Assembly (NCBI GenBank): GCA_907163375.1
Contig: CAJQUW010001409.1
Coordinates: 1,054,001 to 1,118,000 of the forward strand
Origin: Prostheceraeus crozeri
Taxonomy: Eukaryota; Platyhelminthes; Polycladida; Euryleptidae
DNA: 64,000 bases
Direction of reading: 5' to 3'
In this document: in pieces, positions 29,239 through 38,300 of the stretch
Position numbering within the stretch: position 1 is the stretch's first letter
How the letters are laid out: every line of letters starts with the position of its first letter
The notes under the pieces: generated by a model
What the model saw: the letters and a program-made list of their open reading frames with translations, nothing else
Databases searched by the model: none
Told to the model about the DNA's origin: nothing
Program-made: the position numbers and the translations under genes

Positions 29239-29284
29239 ATAAAACGTTCAATTGAAGAAATAAGAGGCAATGGTCTAGCAAAAT

Positions 29285-29397
29285 TCTAAAATATATTTTT
29301 TAGTAAAATTTTTTTAGTAAAATTTTTTAGTAAAATTTTTTTAGCAAAAATTATTTTACTAAAATTATTTTAGTAAAATTTTTTAGTAAAATTTTTT
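29285..29397 (+). repeat. AT-rich tandem repeat upstream of major capsid gene
   Basis: Seven or so copies of TTTTAGTAAAAT-like units, some inverted (ACTAAAAT), ending about 45 bp before the major capsid ATG. Possibly leader or promoter; nothing else is in this gap. Confidence 0.75.
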
Positions 29398-29441
29398 CTG
29401 TGTGTGAGAAAAAACAAAAAGTCAAATTATTTTTTATAAAA

Positions 29442-30776
29442 ATGTCTTCGCTTATCGAAAATAAATTTAGATTAGACGATCCACCGTTCGTCAGTTATAA
29501 TCAAAAAAAGAATGACTATATAAGAATTGCTATGAATCCCGGATCTTCCAGTAGAGTGAATACTGGAGGAGATTTAATTTTTGAAGTTGATAATCAACAA
29601 AGTTATTTATATCTACCTGATTCATTTTTACACTGTGAATATTCTTTATATAGTGATGCCAATTTTACAACACCATTACCAGATACCGATAATATTGCAC
29701 TAGAGAATAATTTCTTTCCAAAATTATTTACACAAATGCGTTTAGATGTTGCAACTCAAAATATAGAAACAATAAGTGATTCTCCAGGTGTAATTGATAC
29801 AATGCTTAGATTTGTAACAATTGGTGAAAATAATAAAAAGTATGAAATCGAAGGTTGGTTTCCTGATACTAATGATGGTATAATTGTTGATGATTTAACT
29901 CACGCTGGAACAGATACAGCAGGAATTGCGAAAGATGTAGAAAATATTGCAAAACATTTAAATAAAACAAATAATGATGCATATAAAGAAAGACGTGAAT
30001 TTAACAAGAAAAGTAAACTGACAGTAAACTGGTCATTGTCTCCATTATTCGGATATTTAGATTATGATAAAATATCATATCAATTAAAATTTAAATTAAT
30101 AATTCATCGTACAGCAAATAATGAATTAATCTTTTTTGGTAAGACTGGAAAAAAAGCATATTTAAAAATTGATGGACTTGAATGGTGGATTAAGCATATT
30201 ACTCCTAGTTTAGAGATTGAAACAGCTATTTCAAAAAGATTAAATACTAACAAACCAATTCCAGTTAATTTTCTAAAGCGTACTGCTAGTTCAGTAACTT
30301 TTTCCGAACAAAGATTTAACTGGCATTTTACTAGAACTGCGAATACTCCAAGATATTTATTACTAACTTTTCAAAGAAATAATTCTCCAAGTTTTGATAA
30401 GAACAATAATCTCTTCCATATTAATACAATTTGAAGTATACAAGTTTCATTAAATCAAACCCGATATCCAATTGATCCATTAAGATTCGATGATACCAAT
30501 ACTCAATTTATGGAAGGATATGATTCTTATCGAAATCTTTGTATAGAATTTGGAGTTGAACCACAATTAACTCCTGGAGATTGGACACATTTATATCCTG
30601 TTTTCTGTTTCGATTTAAGTGCACAATCTGAAGATATTATCAAGACTGGTTGTGATGTAACAATTAATATTGAAAAAAAAGATTCCACGACTTCATTGAT
30701 GGCTTATGGTTTATTGCTAGAAGATGTAAAATATTCTATTGAATTTCTTAATGGAAAGATGGCTAGGATAGGTTAA
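29442..30776 (+). pseudogene. Polinton major capsid protein (double jelly roll), broken
   Basis: The region reads as the Polinton hexon-like major capsid protein. It opens MSSLIENKFRLDDPPFV, then has IRIAMNPGSSSRVNTGGDLIFEVDNQQSYLYLPDS, with the N-terminal strand pattern of this family, a central WSLSPLFGYLDYDK and KLIIHRTANNELIFFG segment, the DGLEWWIKHITPSLE block, FNWHFTRTANTPRYLLLTFQ, and a C-terminal part with YRNLCIEFG, LYPVFCFDLSAQSEDI and INIEKK. Together with the penton-like protein it would build an icosahedral shell. About one break interrupts the frame. Length (about 440 codons of homologous sequence) is normal for the family. Confidence 0.9.
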
Positions 30777-30812
30777 AGCCCAAGACTTCGTCGATTAATT
30801 AATTTTTTTTCA

Positions 30813-30960
30813 TAACTTAAAATTTTGATAACTAGAATAGATTAAAAATTTTTGATAACTTAAAATTTTTCATAACTAGAATAGATTAAAAAAATTCTTA
30901 ACTTAAAAATTTTTCGTAACTAGAATAGATTAAAAATTTTGGTAACTTAAAATTTTTTTA
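30813..30960 (+). repeat. Three ~46-bp AT-rich tandem repeats
   Basis: Units of AACTTAAAATTTT, then TAACTAGAATAGATTAAAAA, between the major capsid gene and the 41-aa ORF. The third AT-rich tandem leader of this type in the Polinton. Confidence 0.8.
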
Positions 30961-30966
30961 TTAAAA

Positions 30967-31092
30967 ATGTCGCAAGCGAAAAGTAATAATAATAAAACTG
31001 TTGAATTAAAATTACGTAATATTGTTGACAAAAATAAAAAAGAAACTAAAGATGGTTCTGGAATATATCTAAGTCCTAGTATGATTCGGTAA
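30967..31092 (+). CDS. Small basic ORF, 41 aa
   Basis: MSQAKSNNNKTVELKLRN... ending DGSGIYLSPSMIR. Lys/Asn-rich; the start has the same AT-rich leader and TTAAAAATG context as the larger genes, and the stop is followed at once by three hairpins. GSG near the C-terminus resembles the Gly-x-Gly cleavage sites of adenain-type proteases, so it could be a processed virion peptide, but this is a guess. It may instead be the head of a longer lost gene. Confidence 0.45.
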   Translation: MSQAKSNNNKTVELKLRNIVDKNKKETKDGSGIYLSPSMIR

Positions 31093-31100
31093 TAACCTCA

Positions 31101-31141
31101 GGACCTTTGGTCCGATCGGCTAAAGCCTCTGAACAAGGTTC
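31101..31141 (+). repeat. Three GC-rich hairpins DH5 after the 41-aa ORF
   Basis: GGACC-TTT-GGTCC, GGCT-AA-AGCC and GAAC-AAG-GTTC in a row, in a 41-bp stretch between two genes whose surroundings are over 70% A+T. Confidence 0.8.
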
Positions 31142-31173
31142 TATTCGGTAAAACTTTTATTTTATCTTTTAAA

Positions 31174-32463
31174 ATGAATTCTACAAATTCCGAAAATTTA
31201 ATTAAATTAAAAATTGCTAATTTAGATTTATTAAATTATCTATTAAACAAAAATAAAAACTCAAAATGTCAGCATATTGGAGGTGACATACAAAAAGCAT
31301 TAGAAAACTTTCCTGGATTTATTTGGAGTAAATATTCCAAAGAAAAACATCTTCCTGGTCATTCATATACCGGTCCAGAAACTCGATTAGATATCAGACT
31401 AGATGAGAATAATAATCCGAAACCAGGTGAAGAACCAATAAATAGAGTAGATGCCGCAGCTTACAGGCATGATTTAGCTTATCGAAATCATGACCTAAGT
31501 TCTCGACATGCAGCTGATAAGAAGATGATTCAAGAATTAGATAGTATTCAGAATCCTACATTTAGAGAAAAAATTGAAAGAATGTTTGTTAAGAAAGCTT
31601 TACAAGCTAAAATATTATTCGGTCAGGGGATAGATGAAACGACAGCAAAGCTGTCTGAGAGCAACGCTCGAACCTACGCGTCTGAAATTCATAAAGAATA
31701 CAGAAAGCCGAAATATCTATTGAAAGTAAAAGTATTTAATAAAGATGATATTTGGAGTGCTGATCTTATTCATATGCCGAATGATTCTGATTATAAATAC
31801 GCATTGACCGTTATAGATTTATATACACGATATGCTTGGGTAAAGCCTTTAAAAAATAAAAGTGGTCTATCAGTTAAATATGCGTTTGAAGAAATCTTTA
31901 AAGAAAGTAATAGAAAGCCAAGGAAATTGTTTGTTGATAAAGGGTCGGAATTTTATAACAGAAACGTTCAGCCACTATTTGAAACTGTTTATTCAACTGA
32001 AAACGCAGGAAAAGCTGTAGTGATAGAAAGATTCAATCGGACGTTAAAAAATAAATTATTCAAGAAATTTACTGAGCAAAGAAATCAGAAATGGTTGAAG
32101 ATATTACCAGGAATTGTAGAAGAGTACAATAATAAAGTTCATTCTGGTATTGAAGAAACTCCAAAGAATGCTTCTGACGACCCTGATTTAATACGAAAGA
32201 AAATATTCGAGACTAATTATTCGAATGAGAGTAATCCGAATTTGCAAAAACTTAAGCCGAAATTTAAGATTGGAGATGGAGTTAGAATATTTAAGAATAA
32301 GAATAAATTTGAAAAAGGCTTTGTTGGTTATTGGACTAAAGAGATATTTGAAGTTTGCAAAATAAACCAAACTTATCCGATTACTTACGAAATCAAAGAT
32401 TTAGATGATGAAAATATCAGAGGCCGATTTTATCAAAATGAATTACAACGAACTGATTTTTAA
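31174..32463 (+). CDS. Phospholipase A2-like domain fused to Polinton integrase, 429 aa
   Basis: One open frame with two domains. Residues about 45-120 match the parvovirus VP1-type phospholipase A2 fold: LPGHSYTGPETRLD (Ca-loop-like), then INRVDAAAYRHDLAY with the His99-Asp100 pair and RHAADKKMI. Residues about 170-345 are a retroviral-type integrase core: IWSADL (Asp197), LFVDKGSEFYN (Asp255), VVIERFNRTLKNK (Glu285). The end (362-425) is an SH3/chromo-like domain (KFKIGDGVRIFK...GRFYQNELQ). The integrase would join the element to target DNA; a PLA2 would help a particle cross membranes. The junction (residues 157-166) is encoded by a double hairpin like those at gene ends, hinting that two genes were fused. 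Confidence 0.85.
   Translation: MNSTNSENLIKLKIANLDLLNYLLNKNKNSKCQHIGGDIQKALENFPGFIWSKYSKEKHLPGHSYTGPETRLDIRLDENNNPKPGEEPINRVDAAAYRHDLAYRNHDLSSRHAADKKMIQELDSIQNPTFREKIERMFVKKALQAKILFGQGIDETTAKLSESNARTYASEIHKEYRKPKYLLKVKVFNKDDIWSADLIHMPNDSDYKYALTVIDLYTRYAWVKPLKNKSGLSVKYAFEEIFKESNRKPRKLFVDKGSEFYNRNVQPLFETVYSTENAGKAVVIERFNRTLKNKLFKKFTEQRNQKWLKILPGIVEEYNNKVHSGIEETPKNASDDPDLIRKKIFETNYSNESNPNLQKLKPKFKIGDGVRIFKNKNKFEKGFVGYWTKEIFEVCKINQTYPITYEIKDLDDENIRGRFYQNELQRTDF
31641..31669 (+). repeat. GC-rich double hairpin DH3 at the PLA2/integrase junction
   Basis: GACAGC-AAA-GCTGTC, 3 nt, GAGC-AAC-GCTC: two perfect stems with 3-nt loops in 29 bp, inside the reading frame, encoding about TAKLSESNAR. Confidence 0.85.
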
Positions 32464-32500
32464 TTATCATTATTATCATTATTATTGGAACTAACGTTTC

Positions 32501-32546
32501 GGGAATGAAATTCCCTTGTTAGGCGTAGCCATAGAACCTACGGTTC
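32501..32546. repeat. GC-rich hairpins DH6 between convergent integrase and protease
   Basis: GGGAAT-GAA-ATTCCC (32501-32515), GGC-GTA-GCC (32522-32530) and GAACC-TAC-GGTTC (32534-32546), all with 3-nt loops. The last overlaps the protease stop codon (32538-32540, minus strand). Confidence 0.85.
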
Positions 32547-32960
32547 GTTCAATTCTAACACAATATCAAGAAATGGTACTCCTTTTTGTAATTTAAATAA
32601 AACATAAAGACATAATTGACCACAGTAAGTTGTTCCCGGTTTTTGAATTTGAAATGCATTATAAGTTCCATTTTCAAGTAATTTTTTAACTTCGTTTGTA
32701 GGTGGAAGACCGTATGAGTCAAAATAGTAATTATCTCCATTTTTATTAGTCATACCTGCAGACCAATGTACACCTTTTTCATCTGACGTATGAAGATTTG
32801 TTATGAAATTTACAGTTGGCCTATTTTTTAAGAATTGTAATTCGTCTCTCATTAGAACATGAAAATTCTTTATTCCTAATTGATTTGCAATTTTCTTTAG
32901 ATCAAAATTTGTAGTTGTTTTCGTTCCATATAATTTTAAAAACTCATTCATGTTGTTCAT
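32538..32960 (-). CDS. Polinton adenain-type cysteine protease, 140 aa
   Basis: A maturation protease related to the adenovirus protease, expected to trim capsid precursors. Catalytic His65 lies in GVHWSAG, an acidic Asp81 in YYFDSYGLPP, and the nucleophile Cys113 in IQKPGTTYCGQLCLYVL, the family's Q-x(n)-C-G-x-x-C block. It is short but open, like other Polinton proteases. It converges on the integrase with about 75 bp between, filled by hairpins. The start is the ATG at 32960 in the sequence TAAAATGAACAAC-like context on the minus strand; a second ATG lies three codons in. Confidence 0.88.
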   Translation of the reverse strand: MNNMNEFLKLYGTKTTTNFDLKKIANQLGIKNFHVLMRDELQFLKNRPTVNFITNLHTSDEKGVHWSAGMTNKNGDNYYFDSYGLPPTNEVKKLLENGTYNAFQIQKPGTTYCGQLCLYVLFKLQKGVPFLDIVLELNEP

Positions 32961-32979
32961 TTTATAATAAAAAAATTTC

Positions 32980-33104
32980 TTAAGGGACCCCTAGAAGTCA
33001 GAAGGGACCCCTAGAAGTTAGAAGGGAGGGGGTAGTAGAACTACGTTCATATGATATTGAAGGATATATTCTTGCGGTTTCTTCCACTTTTGTTTCTTCC
33101 ACTT
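32980..33104 (-). pseudogene. Copied start of the 18363 gene beside the right TIR
   Basis: The minus strand reads on from the right TIR into GGAAGAAACCGCAAGAATAT and the following codons, the first ~60 bp of the 18363 gene (peptide ETARIYPS-SYERSST). A ~13-bp piece of it is doubled. A 20-bp direct repeat with GGGACCCCTAGAAG follows on the plus strand (32984-33020). This is a terminal-repeat extension, not a gene. Confidence 0.8.
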
Positions 33105-33605
33105 TTAAAGAAATATTATTAGACACATGATATATTTTAAAAACCTGAAAAACGGATTTAAAAGACGTTTTTAAAAATACCAATTTTTATGATTTTCGGT
33201 GTCCTGGAACGGTCATGATTTTAAGGGGGTAAAAATTGTAATTCTCAAATTTGAGATTCTTAACTTTTATGATTTTCGGTGTCCTGGAACGGTCATGATT
33301 TTGGGAGTAAAAATTGTAATTCTCAAATTTGAGATTTTGAAAAATTTGAAAAATTGGGTATTTTTAAAAACGCCCAAATTTATGAAATTAGGTCTTCATA
33401 ACCTGAAAAAGGGTTCAAATTCATGAATTTATGTCGTTTTTAAAAATACAATTTTTGAAAAAATGGTACTTTTTGAATGGACTAAATTCATGTATTTAGG
33501 TCTTAAAAACCTGAAAAAGGGTTCAAATTCTTGAATTTATTTCGTTTTTAAAGATACTATTTTTTGAATTTTATGGTGTCCTGGAACGGTCTTTTGCCCA
33601 TTACT
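33105..33605 (-). repeat. Polinton right terminal inverted repeat
   Basis: Inverse of 16097-16600 with only a handful of mismatches; it contains the same internal GACCGTTCCAGGACACC repeats and ends in CCCATTACT at 33605. Confidence 0.95.
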
Positions 33606-33903
33606 GACCCGAAACGTAATGCAAGCAAATTATTTATTCTCATGCATAGCTGTCACTGTCTTGATGTCAACTTTCTCCGTCAAACAAAAGTACAGAGACA
33701 GCCGTACTTGCAAAGCTTGTAATTGTTGAGGGAATGAACCGTGATAGTGAAAAAGGATTGTCTTTTCACTCGGTGATTTAGTAGAGAAGACAAGCCTTCC
33801 TAGTCTCGACTACACCTACGCACCAAAGGTCACATCAGAGACAAAAATGAAATACTAGTTTGTTTGAGAACATTACTTCTTACCCTCACGTTAATCATGT
33901 GTG

Positions 33904-34089
33904 ATGGCTCCTCCAAAGCGCATATTAAAATCGAAAGTTTACCCATATTTTTTGGAGAAGGATAGAGGACGTTCCTGCCCAGTAGAGACTGGAGAAAAAC
34001 CGTGTGAAGCACACATAAAGAAGATGGGAGGAGCCGAGTCGCATGCATCCAACTTAAAGCGGCATTTGATAAACTTTCATCGAAAATGA
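33904..34089 (+). CDS. BED-like zinc finger fragment of the hAT transposase, 61 aa
   Basis: MAPPKRILKSKVYPYFLEKD...KMGGAESHASNLKRHLINFHRK. The SNLKRHL-x3-H end with two upstream cysteines fits a BED finger, the DNA-binding N-terminus of many hAT transposases, although the Cys spacing is not canonical. No catalytic domain follows, so the element is non-autonomous. The same peptide end occurs in the copy at 50.2 kb, which shows the frame was kept open or is recent. The start is the first ATG after a GTG. Confidence 0.6.
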   Translation: MAPPKRILKSKVYPYFLEKDRGRSCPVETGEKPCEAHIKKMGGAESHASNLKRHLINFHRK

Positions 34090-34285
34090 TTGACAATTGA
34101 TACAACAGTGATCACTAAAGATAGGATCAGGTAATTAAGCCTATAATGATCTATATGATGTAGGCTACCAGTTAATTTTTCAAAAAGCTAGGCTTTATAA
34201 ACTTGCCACCCGGAGTCGGAGTCCTATCAACCTCCGGAGTCGGAGTCCTATCAAAATGATAGGACTCCCCATCCCTGTTATAATG

Positions 34286-34616
34286 TAATCAATCTCAAAA
34301 TTAAGAGAGATCAAAATCAACTTTCGAATCAAGCTGACTTAGATACTCTTAGATATTCACTTCGAAAAATGTAATTCTTTTGTACAAAAATATATGTAAA
34401 CCACGCGTTGTAAAAACCAATTCTATGTGTGCTTGCCGCATTATTCAAATATCAAGCATCTTGTAAGCAAATTGCCGCTTTGTACTGCCAATAGTGGATG
34501 AAATTTGATCTTGATTGCATGTTAAAGACATTGATGTCTTCATCGAGACTGTGTCCTTGCTGAATGACTGTCTTGATGATGATGTAATCTCCATTATTGA
34601 TGGCTTATCTTGTTAT
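34286..34616. other. Non-coding gap between hAT and foldback element
   Basis: Nothing recognisable; AT-rich host DNA containing no convincing frame. Confidence 0.6.
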
Positions 34617-35343
34617 TAGTCCGGCAGCCAGAACGAGTTTCTGCAGGGAACGAGGCCGAAAGTGAAACTTTCACAGAATGCTGTACATCCTATGCCTACT
34701 ACGAATCGGCACGTCTGCCGAATTCTAGTGAGTTCCTCTTCTTGTCAGACAAGATCAAAGAAAAACACATGTAAATCCAATGGGACGCAGATTGCAGTTT
34801 TTAGCTAAAATGAAATTTTCCATGTTTTCTCTGATTAAACGAAAATTATTAAGCCCAGAGTCATAATTTTTGACATGGAAAGTCTTCAGGTCATTTCCTA
34901 TCATGTTCATGCACTCCTGTCTATAAAGCTAAACAAATTTAGATTTGGCGAGCTTCTTAATGTCGGCAAACACAAACATTTTGAGCAACTTTATCCACAT
35001 TTAACCACATTCTCGCATGCATTCCCGATTAGATGCATGATAAAAGCACATGCATATCATAGGAAATGACCTGAAGACATTCCATGTCAAAATTTGTGAC
35101 TCTGGACTTAGTACTTTTCGTTTAATCAGAGAAAACATAGAAAATTTCATTTTAGCTAAAAACTGCAATCTGCGCCCCATTGGATTTACATGTGTTTTTC
35201 TTTGATCGTGTCTGACAACAAGAGGAACTCACTAGAACTCGGCAGACGTGCTGATTCGTAGTATGCATAGGGTGTACATCATTCTGTGAAAGTCTCACTT
35301 TCGGCCTCGTTCCCTGCAGAAACTCGTTCTGGCTGCCGGACTA
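34617..35343. mobile_element. Foldback/MITE-type DNA transposon copy 1, 727 bp
   Basis: Almost entirely two inverted arms of about 300 bp (TAGTCCGGCAGCCAGAACG at one end, its inverse at the other) around a short centre. A 3-bp repeat TAT flanks both ends (34614-34616, 35344-35346). No coding potential. It shares ends (TAGTCCGG, GCAGGGAACGAGG, ACTTTCACA) with the element at 55310-56057. A 3-bp duplication suggests a PIF/Harbinger-like mover, but the site does not fit TWA here. Confidence 0.85.
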
Positions 35344-35346
35344 TAT

Positions 35347-38300
35347 CGTGCAGGTCGCCAGGATAAGATTGGAGGAGGAGCTGCTGTCAGGATTATGTCA
35401 TCGATTCCATTAATTTTCATTCTGTGTAATTACAAGAGTGAACCAAGACTATCATGTAAAGCGAAAAAGTGACCAAGCAATATCATAATTTGGCCTTATT
35501 TTGACATATATTTGATGTAATAACATCAAAAACTAAACAGAACCTTACATAACTTTTGTAAATTTCAATCTTCTATCTCTCAATGTTTGCGGTGCTGAAA
35601 TTTCTGTTTTCCAAAGTTGATATTTTAACATTGAAAACCTGCGTTCGATGGCAGCAAAATGGTGGCTTGAGCATTCTGAAGTTCAATTCTGACGGAGAAC
35701 TAACTATTCTTTCTGACTTTTGTCGTCTAAAATTTCAGGAATATCGGAGTTTATAAACCTCTTTCTACGTAGGTCTTCAAATCTTTGAGATAGGAGCCAA
35801 AATACTTCGTCGTCTCACTGCTTTCATTACACGCGGAGAAGAGGACGATAACATTGAGTCATAGTCAGCTGTGAAGTTTAATTATCACATTTTCTAATTT
35901 TCTCGGCATCATAGGTGCGACATCTATTATAGGTCGGCGTTTATTTGAGAAGGTACGGTGTTTTTAAAAGTTAATTTTATTTTTTCAAACACAATTTGCG
36001 GGCGTCACAGGCATTAGACGAAGTCGGGAGTGGCACCAGTAGAATTCCTGGAGGGATAACGTTGTATACATTGTCCTAAAATCGGATCGAAAGCTTATCA
36101 AAAGGAGCATTGGTCTGAAATGGGTTAATGTCTCTTCTCTTCACAGAAATCTCTTGTATTCACAAGTATGACTCTTCCGTGAATTCAACGATTTTGACAT
36201 CGTATGAGCTGTAATCTTAAAGGATATTTAGGCTATTAACGGAGATATAAAGTATATTATTTATAAGGAGATTTATGCTTTGTGAATTTCACATGATTCG
36301 AAGTAAAGAGGTGTGAAAATCCGAGTCCGTCTGTCAGGTCGTATTCGCTCGGATTCATCTTCTCCTTGGATTCGGATGTTAAGTTTGAAGAGCCCAGCCG
36401 TATCGGATTAGAAATTCTATGAAAATTTGAATTAATCTGATATCGAAGACCTTGTCTACTGTATGAAGGGAAATCATATAGGTCCTAATATGTCTTTGGA
36501 ATTGAAAACAATACATGAAAATAACTATCACGGTTGTGCGACTTGTCTAAGCAAGGATAATCAGAAAAATTTCAGTAGCAGTCGTAAAATAGCATTCCAT
36601 AACAACGTAGAATGTGCTTTAGGCTATTGCAATTATGTACATCAATAAGTCTACAATATATAACTGTTTTGTGTTTTGTGCTGCTGTCAAGATAATACTT
36701 GAAATATTAGATAGCCTAGCCTTTTGTGCATCCATGCGCCCTATTTTGTCCATTGCTAAAAATATATAGCCTAATAAAAACAAACTGAAAATGAGATCCC
36801 AATTATTCACTTAAATAGACAACAAAATATTAGCAATTAATCTGAAGTATCTGAAGTATATACCGAAGGATCATATGCGATGTAGCAAACTGTGTGTATC
36901 ATTAAAAATTCCTGGATTATGTGGATGTCAGATCGGATTCAGATTTTGAAAGCATGCCTTCCTATTCGTTCGGATTCGGGTTTTTCTGTCGAGGCGTCAG
37001 ATCGGATTCAACCTCCAAACGCGGTCTGACGGACACCCACAGAATTAGACAATTTACTCGTTTAGTTCGTTCCGAGAAGGGATGAGTATCGCATGCTGTT
37101 GGAAATGGCACACAGTCGCAAACAATAAGCTGTCAGTCGGATTTTGGATACCAACCACACGCGTCTTGCAATATCATTTCGGTCACACGCAGTGACACAT
37201 CACTGTCCAGCTACATTCAATGAAGAATGCTGAGAAGAGGGGGTGAAATCATTAGATAAACTAATTTTGTGCGCCTGCTATTTTCTTTAATAAGGATCGG
37301 AAGGACCAACATTATTGAGAAAACCTGTGCACAGTGATCTGAATGCTTCGAATCTGAAGGAGTTATGGTAATCTAAAAACTTTGATGGAATTTACAGTAA
37401 TCCACAAGCGACTCACGATTTTTTTCCTATCTCTGCAAGGTATTAGGAATTCCTTTTTTGCCCACTTATTAAGTTCCAGCGTGTGCCATCGCTCTAAATT
37501 ACTCTGCACTTCTAGTGAACTGAAAGAGTTAAACATTTAATGTCCTGTCATATAATCGCAATGCTGCTACAATATAATTTAGACCATACTTACTATAAAT
37601 GCTTAGTATGATGCTCTATGAATCTAATGTCGGGAAATAAATAAGGAATCAGGATGTCCAGACAGAATCCAATGATAAAATCAAGCATTAATTTGAATTG
37701 TGAAATTGAATATTTATCGAGGAAAGCCGCAGAAAATGCGCACTTTGATCCATTTTAGATCACCTGATTGTACGTAGGATATGGTATGAATGAAAGATCC
37801 TTTAAAACTCCGGATTCAGTTGATGTCGTGTTTTACATGCAATCCCATTTATTCCATTCAGAATCTCAAATTGAAATTTAAGTCAGGCGTAAACTCTGAG
37901 TTGTACCAAATGAACTCAGAAATTTAGATGATCAATAATAACAGATACAGGAGGAAATGTGTAAAGTGCCAAATATTTTGTAAAAAATTCGGTCATCATC
38001 GAGCGTTTTTAGCGTTGCAACTGTTGGATTATATTTAGCCTACAGAATGCACCTGCTGACTGTTCTGCACCTGCCTCTATATTCTATTTGAATGTCTTGT
38101 CTAATTATAATATGCAGCAACAAGCAAAACTGCATATTTTTGCAAGACATAGATCTATATCAACGAAGACCGGAAAGTTATTCAAATCCCCTCTTGGCAA
38201 ACCCGCAATATTCCGGAAATTAATCCTTGTATGCATTGTCCCTTTATGAGGGCATTTCGGCCCGCATCTTTTGCGGCAACAATTTGTAACCAAAAGAAAG

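Larger units (their letters stand above)
16097..33605 (+). mobile_element. Polinton/Maverick, 17.5 kb, near-complete but broken
   Basis: A self-synthesising DNA transposon with a virus-type capsid gene set. It has ~500-bp terminal inverted repeats starting AGTAATGGGC, a 5-bp direct repeat GACCC on each side (16092-16096 and 33606-33610), and genes for polymerase B, integrase, packaging ATPase, protease, penton-like and major capsid proteins. The empty site can be read from the hAT copy at 49.75 kb. The two TIRs differ at only a handful of positions, so the insertion is young, yet the coding set has roughly eight breaks, most in the polymerase. Base composition is far more AT-rich than the flanks. 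Confidence 0.96.
16026..34277 (+). mobile_element. Non-autonomous hAT transposon, split by a Polinton
   Basis: It begins CAGGGATGCGGAGTC and ends with the inverse GACTCCCCATCCCTG, and is flanked by a perfect 8-bp duplication TTATAATG (16018-16025 and 34278-34285). An 8-bp target duplication with CAGGG-type termini is the hAT hallmark. Without the nested Polinton the element is about 740 bp (16026-16096 plus 33606-34277). Its right part ends in repeats of GGAGTCGGAGTCCTATCAA. It encodes only a BED-like zinc finger, so it would depend on a full transposase elsewhere. A diverged second copy lies at 49670-50445. Confidence 0.93.

Noticed and set aside
36320-37040. Possible hAT-like element with GGATTCGG words and GTCCGTC near both ends
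   Set aside because: The supposed ends do not pair well and no 8-bp duplication was found.
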